DNA of 64,000 bases from BMS3ABIN03 sp964418885 (GTDB lineage Bacteria > Bacteroidota > Ignavibacteria > Ignavibacteriales > Ignavibacteriaceae): contig CAYQNW010000008.1 of the NCBI GenBank assembly GCA_964418885.1, forward strand, positions 11,634 to 75,633. The letters run 5' to 3'. The notes under the pieces are model-generated. The model saw only the letters and a program-made list of their open reading frames with translations. It was not told the DNA's origin and made no database searches. Positions 17,190 through 24,938 of the stretch are shown one piece after another. Position 1 is the first letter of the stretch, and each line of letters begins with the position of its first letter. The translations under genes were made by a program, and so were the position numbers.

Positions 17190-17238
17190 ACGAATTTAAT
17201 CCTTAAATCGGGTTAAAATAAAAAAGGGACTGAAATGT

Positions 17239-17266
17239 AAAGGCAGGTTAAACACCTGCCTTTTTT
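17239..17266 (+). terminator. Intrinsic terminator after the DUF6249-like gene
   Basis: Perfect 10-bp stem AAAGGCAGGT / ACCTGCCTTT with a 5-nt loop (TAAAC) and a six-T run on the plus strand. It lies between convergent genes and may also act weakly against trxB read-through. Confidence 0.92.
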
Positions 17267-17310
17267 ATATATTAAAAAATTAAACTGGAATAGACAGATA
17301 TATTTTCTTC

Positions 17311-18291
17311 TTAGTTTTTACCTGCCTCTTCCAACTGAACTTTATGGCTATATTCTTCGAGCCATCTTTCAGCATCGATAGCAGCCATACAACCGGTTCC
17401 GGCTGCTGTAACAGCCTGCCTGTACTTGCTATCCGCAACATCTCCCGCAGCAAAAACGCCTTCAATATTTGTTTTAGTTGTACCAGGCTGAACTTTCAGG
17501 TAACCTACATCATCCATATCGAGCTGTCCTTTGAAAAGATCGGTGTTAGGCTTATGACCGATTGCAATGAATAAACCATCAGCTTTGAATTCTTCTTTCG
17601 AACCATTGCGTGTATCTTCAAGGATTACACCGGTCATTATTTTTCTTCCGTTTTCCTCTTTACCGAGAACTTCACTCACTACTTTATTTGTGTGAAAGAA
17701 AATCTTTGGATTCTTTTCTGCCTTATCAACCATGATTTTAGAAGCTCTGAATCCTTCTCTTCTGTGAACTACGTGAACTTCCTTTGCATGATTTGTAAGA
17801 TAGGTCGCTTCTTCCATTGCAGTGTCTCCACCGCCAACTACAATTACAACCTGGTTCTTAAAGAAAAATCCGTCGCAGGTTGCACAGGCAGAAACTCCGT
17901 AACCCATGAATTTTTTTTCACTTTCAAGGTTAAGCAATTTAGCCGAAGCACCGGTAGCAATGATTACAGCATCTGCAGTGTATTCATTTTCATAAGACTT
18001 CAATTTAAATGGTCTCCGGGAAAAATCAACTTCCGTTATTTCGCTATAAATAGATTTTGCACCAAATCTTTGAGCTTGCTTTCTCATTACATCCATTAAT
18101 TCCGGTCCCTGTATTCCATTTTCAAATCCCGGATAATTATCCACCTCTGTTGTAATTGTTAACTGTCCTCCTGGCTGCATTCCTTCAAACATAACCGGGT
18201 TAAGATTTGCTCTGGCATTATAAAGTGCTGCTGTAAATCCTGCCGGTCCAGAGCCAATAATTATAACTTTATGATGATTATTTTCAGTCAT
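17311..18291 (-). CDS. trxB: Thioredoxin-disulfide reductase
   Basis: The 326-residue flavoenzyme uses NADPH to reduce thioredoxin. The FAD-binding motif is IIGSGPAGFTAALY near residue 11. The redox-active CATC is at residues 136-139 (ACATCDGFF). The NADPH motif is VGGGDTAMEEA, with HRREGFRAS as the NADP-phosphate-binding segment. A GVFAAGDVADSKYRQ segment closes the FAD site near the C-terminus. All catalytic features of a bacterial low-Mr TrxR are present. A 103-base spacer with no clear signal separates it from queG. Confidence 0.97.
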   Translation of the reverse strand: MTENNHHKVIIIGSGPAGFTAALYNARANLNPVMFEGMQPGGQLTITTEVDNYPGFENGIQGPELMDVMRKQAQRFGAKSIYSEITEVDFSRRPFKLKSYENEYTADAVIIATGASAKLLNLESEKKFMGYGVSACATCDGFFFKNQVVIVVGGGDTAMEEATYLTNHAKEVHVVHRREGFRASKIMVDKAEKNPKIFFHTNKVVSEVLGKEENGRKIMTGVILEDTRNGSKEEFKADGLFIAIGHKPNTDLFKGQLDMDDVGYLKVQPGTTKTNIEGVFAAGDVADSKYRQAVTAAGTGCMAAIDAERWLEEYSHKVQLEEAGKN

Positions 18292-18394
18292 CTTGTCCTC
18301 TGTAATTCAACAATAATTTTTCAATTTCAATAAGATTTGATACAACAAATTTAATAAAGATTCAAATTGTAATTATATTGCGATTAAAATCACA

Positions 18395-19318
18395 TTATCC
18401 TAAAAGAAATTCTGCATTTCTTTTTAAGCCTGACAGCTTTGCTCTTGAAAGCGGACTTTCTGAAAATTTTTCCTTGAAATTTTCTTCTGGCATATTCATT
18501 ACTTCATGCAGGTCAATTTCTTTGTTATCATTCAAAGGATTGAAATCACTAATCATTGTCGGTCGTGCAAATTTGTAGTTCCATGGACAAACATCCTGGC
18601 AGATATCACAACCGAAAAGCCAATTATTGAATTTATTTTTGAATTCATCCGATATCTCTCCTTTATTTTCAATCGTTAAATAGGAAATACATTTATTGGA
18701 ATCAACTACATATTCCTGAACAATTGCATCTGTAGGACAAGCATCAATACAGGCTGTGCAACTGCCGCAAAAATCGGAAATCGGAGAGGTGTAATCGAAC
18801 TCATAATTTGTAATTATGTTAGCAATAAAAATCCAGCTTCCTAATAATTTGTTGATAACATTAGTGTGCTTGCCCAGCCAGCCGATTCCAGCGCGAACCG
18901 CCCAGGCTTTATCCATAACCGGTCCGGTATCTACAAAAGAATTACTTTCGAACTCCGGATCAATTTCTTTAAGGCCTTTTTCCAGCTTTTCCAGCATCTC
19001 CCAGATTATAAGATGATAATCTTTTCCCCAGGCATAGCGAGATACTTTTCCAGTAACGGAATTATTCGTGTACCCGTGATCGGTATAATAATTAACAGCA
19101 AGAGATATAACACATTTTGCACCGGGAAGAATTTGAGAAACATCTTTTCTCTTTTCTTTGTTCCTTTCCATATAACTCATTCCCGACTGATAATCTTTAC
19201 TTAACCATTCTTCTAATCTTTGTCCCTCCACTCCAAGTGCTTCGGCTTTTGCAAAACCAACAAGATCAAAACCAATAGTCTTTGCTTTTTCTACAACAAT
19301 TTCATTTGTAAGCTTCAT
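18395..19318 (-). CDS. queG: Epoxyqueuosine reductase QueG
   Basis: The 307-residue cobalamin-dependent iron-sulfur enzyme performs the last step of queuosine synthesis in tRNA. The N-terminal DUF1730 region includes YMERNKEKRKDVSQILPGAK. SFVDTGPVMDKAWAVRAGIG contains the conserved active-site Asp. Two 4Fe-4S motifs follow, in CGSCTACIDACP and CDICQDVCPWN. Length is at the short end for the family because no C-terminal HEAT-like extension is present. Its ATG directly abuts the stop of the Rieske gene upstream. Confidence 0.95.
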   Translation of the reverse strand: MKLTNEIVVEKAKTIGFDLVGFAKAEALGVEGQRLEEWLSKDYQSGMSYMERNKEKRKDVSQILPGAKCVISLAVNYYTDHGYTNNSVTGKVSRYAWGKDYHLIIWEMLEKLEKGLKEIDPEFESNSFVDTGPVMDKAWAVRAGIGWLGKHTNVINKLLGSWIFIANIITNYEFDYTSPISDFCGSCTACIDACPTDAIVQEYVVDSNKCISYLTIENKGEISDEFKNKFNNWLFGCDICQDVCPWNYKFARPTMISDFNPLNDNKEIDLHEVMNMPEENFKEKFSESPLSRAKLSGLKRNAEFLLG

Positions 19319-19660
19319 CTACCATGGACGTTTTATTTCAGGAACTTTTACACAAATAATATCGTTGACAACTTTCACCGGATAACTTTCCAAGCCTTTT
19401 CCACCATCAGGATTTTTACCGGTTTCAAGTTCAAATCTCCAGCCATGAATCGGACAGATTACACAACCTTTTTCTATAATGCCATCGTATATAAAATTGA
19501 AATGCTGATGAGGACAAACGTTGTACAAAGCAAACAGTTCGTCATCCATTTTGAATACTGCAACCTCTCTATCATCAACAATAAATCTTTTCCCTGTACC
19601 GTTTGGTAGCTCGGAAACTTTACATACCTGTTTAAATCCAATTTCATTTTGATCACTCAA
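19319..19660 (-). CDS. Rieske [2Fe-2S] ferredoxin-like protein
   Basis: A 113-residue soluble Rieske protein. The cluster ligands are C49-P-H51 and C69-P-I-H72, the canonical CxH...CxxH pair. No membrane anchor or catalytic domain is attached, as in the ferredoxin components of dioxygenases or the small nitrite-reductase-like (NirD) proteins. It overlaps the MBL hydrolase gene by 8 bases and is followed at once by queG. The electron partner is not identified. Confidence 0.92.
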   Translation of the reverse strand: MSDQNEIGFKQVCKVSELPNGTGKRFIVDDREVAVFKMDDELFALYNVCPHQHFNFIYDGIIEKGCVICPIHGWRFELETGKNPDGGKGLESYPVKVVNDIICVKVPEIKRPW

Positions 19661-20498
19661 ATGACGTAAATCTTTCTCTTTCCGTTATGCCTTTATCTGT
19701 TTGCTGTACTGTAATAAACGCCGTTTCAGGATCGTGCTCAAAAAATATTTTCCAGTTTTCATTGGCCGCTTTCGGAAGAATCTTTTTCTTCTCTTTAAGA
19801 GTAGCCAAGGGCTGAAGATCATAACCCATTATGTAAGGCAGCCTGATATGAGAAGTAAAAGGAAGAAGATCGCCGCAGAAAAGAAAGGTATTTGATGAAT
19901 CCGATATCTTAACCATTTGCTGACCGAATGTATGCCCGTTGATTACAATAAATTCTATTTCATCATCGAACTTTTCATTTCCGTTTATAAAATCTAAAAC
20001 ACCTTCTTCTGCAAGAGGTAAAAAATTTTCCTTAATGTAACTTCCCTTATCTCTTTCTGATGGATTTGATGCCCAATCAAAATTTTGTTTTTGTACATGA
20101 TATTTTGCATTTGGGAAAGACGGAATTAATTTTCCCTCCGAAATCTTTGTTGAACCGCCAGTGTGATCAAAATGAAGATGGGTTAAAATCACATCTGTTA
20201 TGTCTTCATAAGTTAATCCGATTTCTTTCAGAGCCTTTCCCATCGAATGATTCTCATCCACCGCATAAATCCCTCTTGATTTATCATCCCATTTATCTCC
20301 CATTCCCGCATCTATAAGAATTTTTTTTAAATCGCTTTCCAATAATAAATGTCTCGTTACTAATTGAATCCTGTTAGCTTCATCTGCGGGATTAGTTTTT
20401 TGCCAAAGTGGTTTGGGTACTATTCCGAACATAGCTCCGCCGTCTAATTTAAAATATCCGGAAGTTATTATTTTAAGATTGTATTTCCCTATTTTCAT
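19653..20498 (-). CDS. MBL-fold metallo-hydrolase
   Basis: A 281-residue metallo-beta-lactamase-fold hydrolase. The HLHFDHTGG motif gives the HxHxDH zinc signature. A metal-ligand His is in NGHTFGQQ, and later metal or structural positions are FCGDLLPF and FFEHDPE. The LLIDAGMGDKW-type strand (here ILIDAGMGDKW) precedes the metal motif. Similar quorum-quenching-lactonase-like proteins share this layout, but the substrate cannot be assigned. It begins a three-gene overlap series with the Rieske and queG genes. Confidence 0.9.
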   Translation of the reverse strand: MKIGKYNLKIITSGYFKLDGGAMFGIVPKPLWQKTNPADEANRIQLVTRHLLLESDLKKILIDAGMGDKWDDKSRGIYAVDENHSMGKALKEIGLTYEDITDVILTHLHFDHTGGSTKISEGKLIPSFPNAKYHVQKQNFDWASNPSERDKGSYIKENFLPLAEEGVLDFINGNEKFDDEIEFIVINGHTFGQQMVKISDSSNTFLFCGDLLPFTSHIRLPYIMGYDLQPLATLKEKKKILPKAANENWKIFFEHDPETAFITVQQTDKGITERERFTSFE

Positions 20499-20533
20499 TT
20501 TATGTGAATCATAATCAATTGGTTAATTCAAAA

Positions 20534-20561
20534 TAAAAAAAAAGGACATCTTGCGATGCCC
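20534..20561 (-). terminator. Intrinsic terminator after the ferredoxin gene
   Basis: On the minus strand GGGCATC pairs with GATGTCC (one G-U) around a GCAA tetraloop, then a ten-base T-rich tract follows. It lies 28 bases downstream of the ferredoxin stop codon. Confidence 0.92.
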
Positions 20562-20588
20562 ATATTTTAAGCTAATTAATAAAATAAT

Positions 20589-20930
20589 TTATCTTCCCAC
20601 TCTGCCTATACTATCCAGGTAATCTTTCTTTTTAAGCAGTTCCTCTTCGCTCTCAACATGTTTTGGATCGGGGAGACAGCAATCAACCGGGCAAACAGCG
20701 GCACATTGAGGTTCATCATGAAACCCTTTGCATTCGGTACATTTATCGGGTACTATATAAAATAAATCATTTGAATAAAATCCTTCGGCGCCCGATGGAG
20801 CGGTATCACCTTCACCATAAGTTTTACCGACCAATTCCCAGTTAACACCACCTTCATAAATTGCCGTATTTGGACATTCAGGTTCGCAAGCTCCGCAGTT
20901 AATGCACTCCTCCGTTATAAATATTGCCAT
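20589..20930 (-). CDS. 4Fe-4S dicluster ferredoxin
   Basis: A 113-residue soluble ferredoxin of the YfhL/Chlorobium-type group. The first cluster motif is CINCGACEPECP. The second reads CTECKGFHDEPQCAAVCP, the expanded spacing typical of this group, with an extra Cys pair (VDCC) after it. A long insertion between the clusters contains EGDTAPSGAEGF. It carries low-potential electrons; the partner is unknown. An AGGAG ribosome site precedes the ATG. A palindrome lies just upstream, and a strong terminator follows, so it is probably monocistronic. Confidence 0.94.
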   Translation of the reverse strand: MAIFITEECINCGACEPECPNTAIYEGGVNWELVGKTYGEGDTAPSGAEGFYSNDLFYIVPDKCTECKGFHDEPQCAAVCPVDCCLPDPKHVESEEELLKKKDYLDSIGRVGR

Positions 20931-20943
20931 AATTAAACTCCTT

Positions 20944-20963
20944 TTAAGGTTTTGTTACCTTAA
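20944..20963. promoter_or_regulatory. Perfect inverted repeat upstream of the ferredoxin gene
   Basis: TTAAGGT, six bases, ACCTTAA: a perfect 7-6-7 dyad starting 13 bases upstream of the ATG and abutting the ribosome site. It could be an operator or an mRNA hairpin. The protein that would bind is unknown. Confidence 0.45.
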
Positions 20964-21188
20964 TTTTTAACAATCAAAATAAGTTCAAAATTGAGACTCA
21001 ATATTACAAAAATTCACATACCTATCAAGATAAAGCTCATCAAAAAACGGGTGCTAACTGTTCAATCATTAAGAGAAAACTGCTTAATTACACTATTTTT
21101 TTCACACAATGTCTGTACAAAAGCTTAATAAATTATAATGTTGCAAATTAGCAATTATTCATAATATAACATTACAGAAAATTGTTTG

Positions 21189-21395
21189 CTAGTTTTCCTC
21201 CAAAGGAATGTTTGTGCGGCACTTGGTTTCTGTTTCGTTTCTCTGACCCAGCCTGTTGAGATTATAAAGGACTTCTTCATCAGGATCATCATTGAGCCTA
21301 CACATTAAATAAAAGCCGGGTTTCGGATAAAGGTCAGGATTGAGTTTTGTGCCGTCGTCATCGTAATAACCGTTTATCTCATTGTCATTGTTCAC
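21189..21395 (-). CDS. Small acidic hypothetical protein
   Basis: A 68-residue protein, supported as real by a strong GGAGGA ribosome site 7 bases before a GTG start at 21395. It is rich in Asp, Asn and Glu (NGYYDDDGTKLNPDLYPKPG) and has only two cysteines (LMCRL and ETKCR). It has no membrane segment or signal peptide. I have an impression of related small proteins with a DDDG...NPDL..P motif and paired cysteines, in which case this copy has lost some Cys; this is from memory and unverified. The 258 bases between it and the ferredoxin gene hold no other gene that I can see. Confidence 0.6.
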   Translation of the reverse strand: MNNDNEINGYYDDDGTKLNPDLYPKPGFYLMCRLNDDPDEEVLYNLNRLGQRNETETKCRTNIPLEEN

Positions 21396-21471
21396 AATAG
21401 TTCCTCCAATTTTTATGACTATTCACTCAACTAATACAAAGAGTCACTTGCCTAACTACAAAAAATAATTA

Positions 21472-22317
21472 TTATGGTTTTAATCCTTTATACTCATATT
21501 GAAGATAGTGAAGTGCATTGTTACTTATCTTAAGATTTTTTTCAATGGCAAAATTCTCTGCGTTTTGCAAATTCCCTCTGTAAAATCTTAAAAAGAGAAA
21601 GTTGGCTATCATTATACCATCAAAGATTCTATCAGCAGCAAAGGCTTGTACCGTAAGATATCCCCACAATACATTCCAACCAAGCGACATAATGCCACTG
21701 AGATATTCGCCAGTATAAATTTGTCCTGCCCCGGGAATGATATAAGAAATCGCTTTTGCAAACCCTACTGAGTATAACTCGTTATTTACTTTCTCTGCAA
21801 GCTTCTGCAACTGATGAGCAGAATCAATTTTTGCGAATGTTGCTTCAGCATTCACCCAATCATCTGAAAAAATATAAGCCCACCCACGCCAATAATTTGT
21901 AATATCAATTTTATCTTTAAACCTGCTATCGGTTTCAAGAGAATTTAAAATCCTAAAAGCTGATTCAGTGGTTTTTCTTAAAATGTTTATCCGAACAATC
22001 CCGACCTTCTCTTTATAAACCTGGTCCGGATTTTTAGTATTTATTTCAGCTAAAATAAAATAACGAATCGCATCAGTAAATTTTCCACCCTGCTTATAAC
22101 ATTGCCCGATAAGATCATTTGCTTCAAAAAGATATTTTCCCCCATTATCAAAAAACAACAATCGTTTCAGTTCTGTTATTGCATCGTAATAATTTTCTTT
22201 TACATAAAGATTTTTTGCTAATTGAAATTGTTCTTCAAAAGAATCCTGAGCCTGCAACAGGAGGACCGGAATAAATAAAATAAAACTTATGACTCGTATT
22301 TTAGTTACAAAAATCAT
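21472..22317 (-). CDS. TPR-like protein with C-terminal membrane segments (paralogue 2)
   Basis: Start chosen at 22317 (MIFVTKIRVISFILF), which gives a signal peptide ending near LLQAQD and 281 residues; a longer frame would start at 22356. The body has helical TPR-like repeats (AKNLYVKENYYDAITELKRLLF, ANDLIGQCYKQGGKFTDAI). The C-terminal part has KAISYIIPGAGQIYTGEYLSGIMS, then hydrophobic stretches and FLRFYRGNLQNAENFA. The same IPGxGxIYTGxxxxGI block occurs in the upstream neighbour, so the two are paralogues. The genes overlap by 17 bases. Probably exported and membrane-associated. Function unknown; the YidD-like neighbour suggests an envelope-biogenesis link. Confidence 0.72.
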   Translation of the reverse strand: MIFVTKIRVISFILFIPVLLLQAQDSFEEQFQLAKNLYVKENYYDAITELKRLLFFDNGGKYLFEANDLIGQCYKQGGKFTDAIRYFILAEINTKNPDQVYKEKVGIVRINILRKTTESAFRILNSLETDSRFKDKIDITNYWRGWAYIFSDDWVNAEATFAKIDSAHQLQKLAEKVNNELYSVGFAKAISYIIPGAGQIYTGEYLSGIMSLGWNVLWGYLTVQAFAADRIFDGIMIANFLFLRFYRGNLQNAENFAIEKNLKISNNALHYLQYEYKGLKP

Positions 22318-23161
22318 ACACCGGCACAAAATAGTTTTTATTTTGAAGGAAAACATTCAAACCATCATTGAATTCAAAAGTAATTTTAGCATTGTGAATT
22401 TGTGCTGCTGCGACTGAACCGTAAACATTTCCACCGTAAAAAAATGCAGCTAATCCCGTAAAAATCCATGCCCGCGTATCGTGATCAGCATGGAAATTAT
22501 CATATGCAAGAAATGTGAAAACACCCGTAACTAAAAAAGAAAAAATACCATCGCTGATATCACCGGTATAGATTTTTCCACTACCTGGAATTATTGCCGA
22601 TAGAATTCCTGCCAACGCAGAACTTTTATAAGGTGGATCATTTTTCCAATCATAAAATGAAGATATTATTTCATTTTCGTTTGAATTAAAAGGTATAAGA
22701 AATTTTTCTTTTTGCGGAAGTTGATCTTCTGAAACCAGATAGGAGAAGTAAAACAACTTCTCTGCTTGATCAGAATAATCATATTCATTGGTAAAATTAT
22801 TTTTATAGAATGATCTCATTACGGAATAATCTTTCTTCAAATAATGTGCTTTCATTTGTTCAAGTTTGGAATTTTTATAGAACAAGGACGAGTTTGAAAT
22901 TTTTGCAAAGTTATCAATCGATGTACTATAATCGCCAATAAAAAGATAAGATAAGCCTGATTTAAAGATTATAGTATCATTTTCTTTATATGCATTTAAT
23001 CTTTGATATTCTTCTGCAGCACGAAGATAATCTTTATCACAAAAAAGATAGTCAGCAAATTTTTTAATGTTTTTCTCGGAGTTAAAATCGATCTGTTTTT
23101 CCTGGGTAAATGCCGTCGAAACGAACGATAAGAGCACACACAGAAATACCTGGATTTTCAT
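22301..23161 (-). CDS. TPR-like protein with C-terminal membrane segments (paralogue 1)
   Basis: A 286-residue protein with a cleavable signal peptide (residues 1 to about 19, ending at FTQ). The middle has TPR-like helices (KDYLRAAEEYQRLNAY, KSGLSYLFIGDYSTSIDNFAKI). The C-terminal part contains GILSAIIPGSGKIYTGDISDGIFSF, a hydrophobic stretch and FYGGNVYGSVAAAQIHNAK. It shares this architecture with the downstream gene. Its ATG at 23161 abuts the end of the YidD-like gene, and the three genes clearly form one transcript. No enzymatic motif was found. Confidence 0.75.
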   Translation of the reverse strand: MKIQVFLCVLLSFVSTAFTQEKQIDFNSEKNIKKFADYLFCDKDYLRAAEEYQRLNAYKENDTIIFKSGLSYLFIGDYSTSIDNFAKISNSSLFYKNSKLEQMKAHYLKKDYSVMRSFYKNNFTNEYDYSDQAEKLFYFSYLVSEDQLPQKEKFLIPFNSNENEIISSFYDWKNDPPYKSSALAGILSAIIPGSGKIYTGDISDGIFSFLVTGVFTFLAYDNFHADHDTRAWIFTGLAAFFYGGNVYGSVAAAQIHNAKITFEFNDGLNVFLQNKNYFVPVYDFCN

Positions 23162-23625
23162 TATGGCTCTACAACTGCGGAAGGCGGAATGTATTTTATC
23201 TTATCCACATTCAAAGTGTATAACGAAACGGGATCATAGTAATGACCATCTTTTTCACGCGGGTAACGATTATAACGCTCAATAAAATTATAATCACGTG
23301 TAAAACGATCGAAGAACATTAAAGTTCCCTGAACAACATTGGTTTCCTTAACGGATTGCAACAAAAAGCTCGAACAGGTTGGGGAAAAAGGACAGTTATC
23401 TCCATCAAGATCTGAAATAAAAAACCAGTAGGCATTAGCCAGAGTTTTTACAGCAAGTTCCGAAATGCTTCCTCCGTGATAAGAATAATCTTTATGTCTG
23501 GTACGATCTTTTTTTTCATAATTGATTTCAGTCTTTCCCCACTTAACCCAATCAGTTTGGGCCGTTGTAACTAACGTAAAAAGTGATACTATGATAAGAA
23601 CTATTTTAAACAAATTTATTCTCAA
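23161..23625 (-). CDS. YidD-like protein (membrane protein insertion efficiency factor domain)
   Basis: A 154-residue protein with an N-terminal signal-like helix (about residues 1-22). The YidD signature follows as CPFSPTCSSFLLQSV, then FFDRFTRDYNF and a YDPVSLY tail, where classical YidD has CRFxPTCSxY, a G...R motif and NPxxxGGxDPV. Classical YidD is about 70-85 residues and cytoplasmic; this longer form with an export signal is different. It precedes the two TPR/membrane paralogues and follows the acyl-CoA dehydrogenase by a 4-base overlap. Role in envelope protein insertion is inferred from family only. Confidence 0.75.
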   Translation of the reverse strand: MRINLFKIVLIIVSLFTLVTTAQTDWVKWGKTEINYEKKDRTRHKDYSYHGGSISELAVKTLANAYWFFISDLDGDNCPFSPTCSSFLLQSVKETNVVQGTLMFFDRFTRDYNFIERYNRYPREKDGHYYDPVSLYTLNVDKIKYIPPSAVVEP

Positions 23626-24764
23626 TCTTTAAGTAACGAACGTGCAATTACAATTTTCTGAATTTCCGACGTGCCCTCATATATTTCCGTAATTTTTGCA
23701 TCGCGTAAATATCTTTCAACTAAATATTCTCTTACATATCCGTAGCCACCATGAATCTGGATTGCGTCAAGCGCACATTCAACAGCTATTTTTGATGAGT
23801 ATAATTTTGCCATTGCTGCTTCCTTAAAAAACGATTTACCGGCATCTTTTAAAGCAGCAGCTTTTAATGTCAACAATTTAGCTGCATCAATTTTAACTGC
23901 CATATCTGAAATCATAAACTGTATTCCCTGGAAATTTGATATCGTCTGACCGAAGGCTTTTCTCTCGCGAGAGTATTTTATAGCAGCATCAAGAGATGCT
24001 TCCGCAATTCCTATAGCCTGAGAAGCAATCCCTATTCTGCCGCCGTTGAGTGTGTTCATTGCAAAGTTGAATCCCTTTCCTTCTTCCCAAACTAAATTCT
24101 CAACAGGCACTTTACAGTTTTCAAAAGTGAGCGAACAGGTATCGGAGCTTCTAATCCCAAGCTTATCTTCTTTAACTCCATGACCAAATCCTTCGGTTCC
24201 TTTCCCAATCAACAAAGTTGAAATCCCTTTATGACCTTTTTCTTTATCGGTTGTAACCATAACGAGATAATAATCGGCAGATTTACCGTTGGATATCCAG
24301 TTCTTGATTCCATTTACTACATAAAAATCTCCATCTTTATCAGCAGTAGTTTTCTGTTTGGTAGCATCACTACCCGCTTCCGGTTCGGAAAGAGCAAATG
24401 CACCCAGCTTTTCTCCCTGAGCTAAAGGAGTAAGATATTTTTTCTTGATATGATCAGAGCCATAGCTTTCTAATCCCCAGCAAACAAGAGAATTATTAAC
24501 AGACATTATAACACCAACACTTGCATCTACTTTTGAAATTTCAATCATTGCAAGTACGTAACTAATAGTATCCAAGCCAGCGCCTCCGTAATCGGGTGAC
24601 ACCATCATTCCCATAAAGCCGAGCTCTCCAAGCTTTTTTACAATTTCAGTAGGAAATTCTGCATTCTTGTCTCTCTCAACAGAAGTTGGTGCTATCTCAT
24701 TTTCTGCAAAGTCTTTAGCAGATTCCTGAATCATTTTTTGCTCTTCTGTAAAATCGAAATTCAT
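23622..24764 (-). CDS. Acyl-CoA dehydrogenase
   Basis: A 380-residue FAD enzyme catalysing alpha,beta-dehydrogenation of acyl-CoA. Visible signatures are MMVSPDYGGAGLDTISY, ALSEPEAGSDATKQKTTA (FAD and substrate loop), NGIKNWISNG, RKAFGQTISNFQ, and QIHGGYGYVREYLVERYLRD. The catalytic Glu is in EIYEGTSEIQ, the position used by short- and medium-chain enzymes. The best general match by eye is a short-chain (butyryl-CoA-like) dehydrogenase, but chain length cannot be fixed. An AGGGAG ribosome site precedes the ATG. Confidence 0.94.
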   Translation of the reverse strand: MNFDFTEEQKMIQESAKDFAENEIAPTSVERDKNAEFPTEIVKKLGELGFMGMMVSPDYGGAGLDTISYVLAMIEISKVDASVGVIMSVNNSLVCWGLESYGSDHIKKKYLTPLAQGEKLGAFALSEPEAGSDATKQKTTADKDGDFYVVNGIKNWISNGKSADYYLVMVTTDKEKGHKGISTLLIGKGTEGFGHGVKEDKLGIRSSDTCSLTFENCKVPVENLVWEEGKGFNFAMNTLNGGRIGIASQAIGIAEASLDAAIKYSRERKAFGQTISNFQGIQFMISDMAVKIDAAKLLTLKAAALKDAGKSFFKEAAMAKLYSSKIAVECALDAIQIHGGYGYVREYLVERYLRDAKITEIYEGTSEIQKIVIARSLLKD

Positions 24765-24926
24765 AATTCTCCCTGTTTTTAAAGTTGGATTTAATATTTC
24801 AATTATTTATTCTTTGTATGTTTCTTTATTGTTCTTAAAAATAGCGGATTAAAAAATTTATAGCAATGCAGCTATAATGTTTCAATACGGGGCAGTAGAT
24901 CAATTTTCTGAAATTATTCTAATTAC

Positions 24927-24934
24927 TATATTTG
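24927..24934 (+). promoter_or_regulatory. Bacteroidota-type -7 element (TATATTTG) at rlmN
   Basis: TATATTTG matches the TAnnTTTG promoter element of Bacteroidota and ends 4 bases before the rlmN ATG. A TTTT lies 19 bases upstream where TTTG is expected. If used, transcription would begin at or very near the start codon. Confidence 0.4.
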
Positions 24935-24938
24935 TTAT

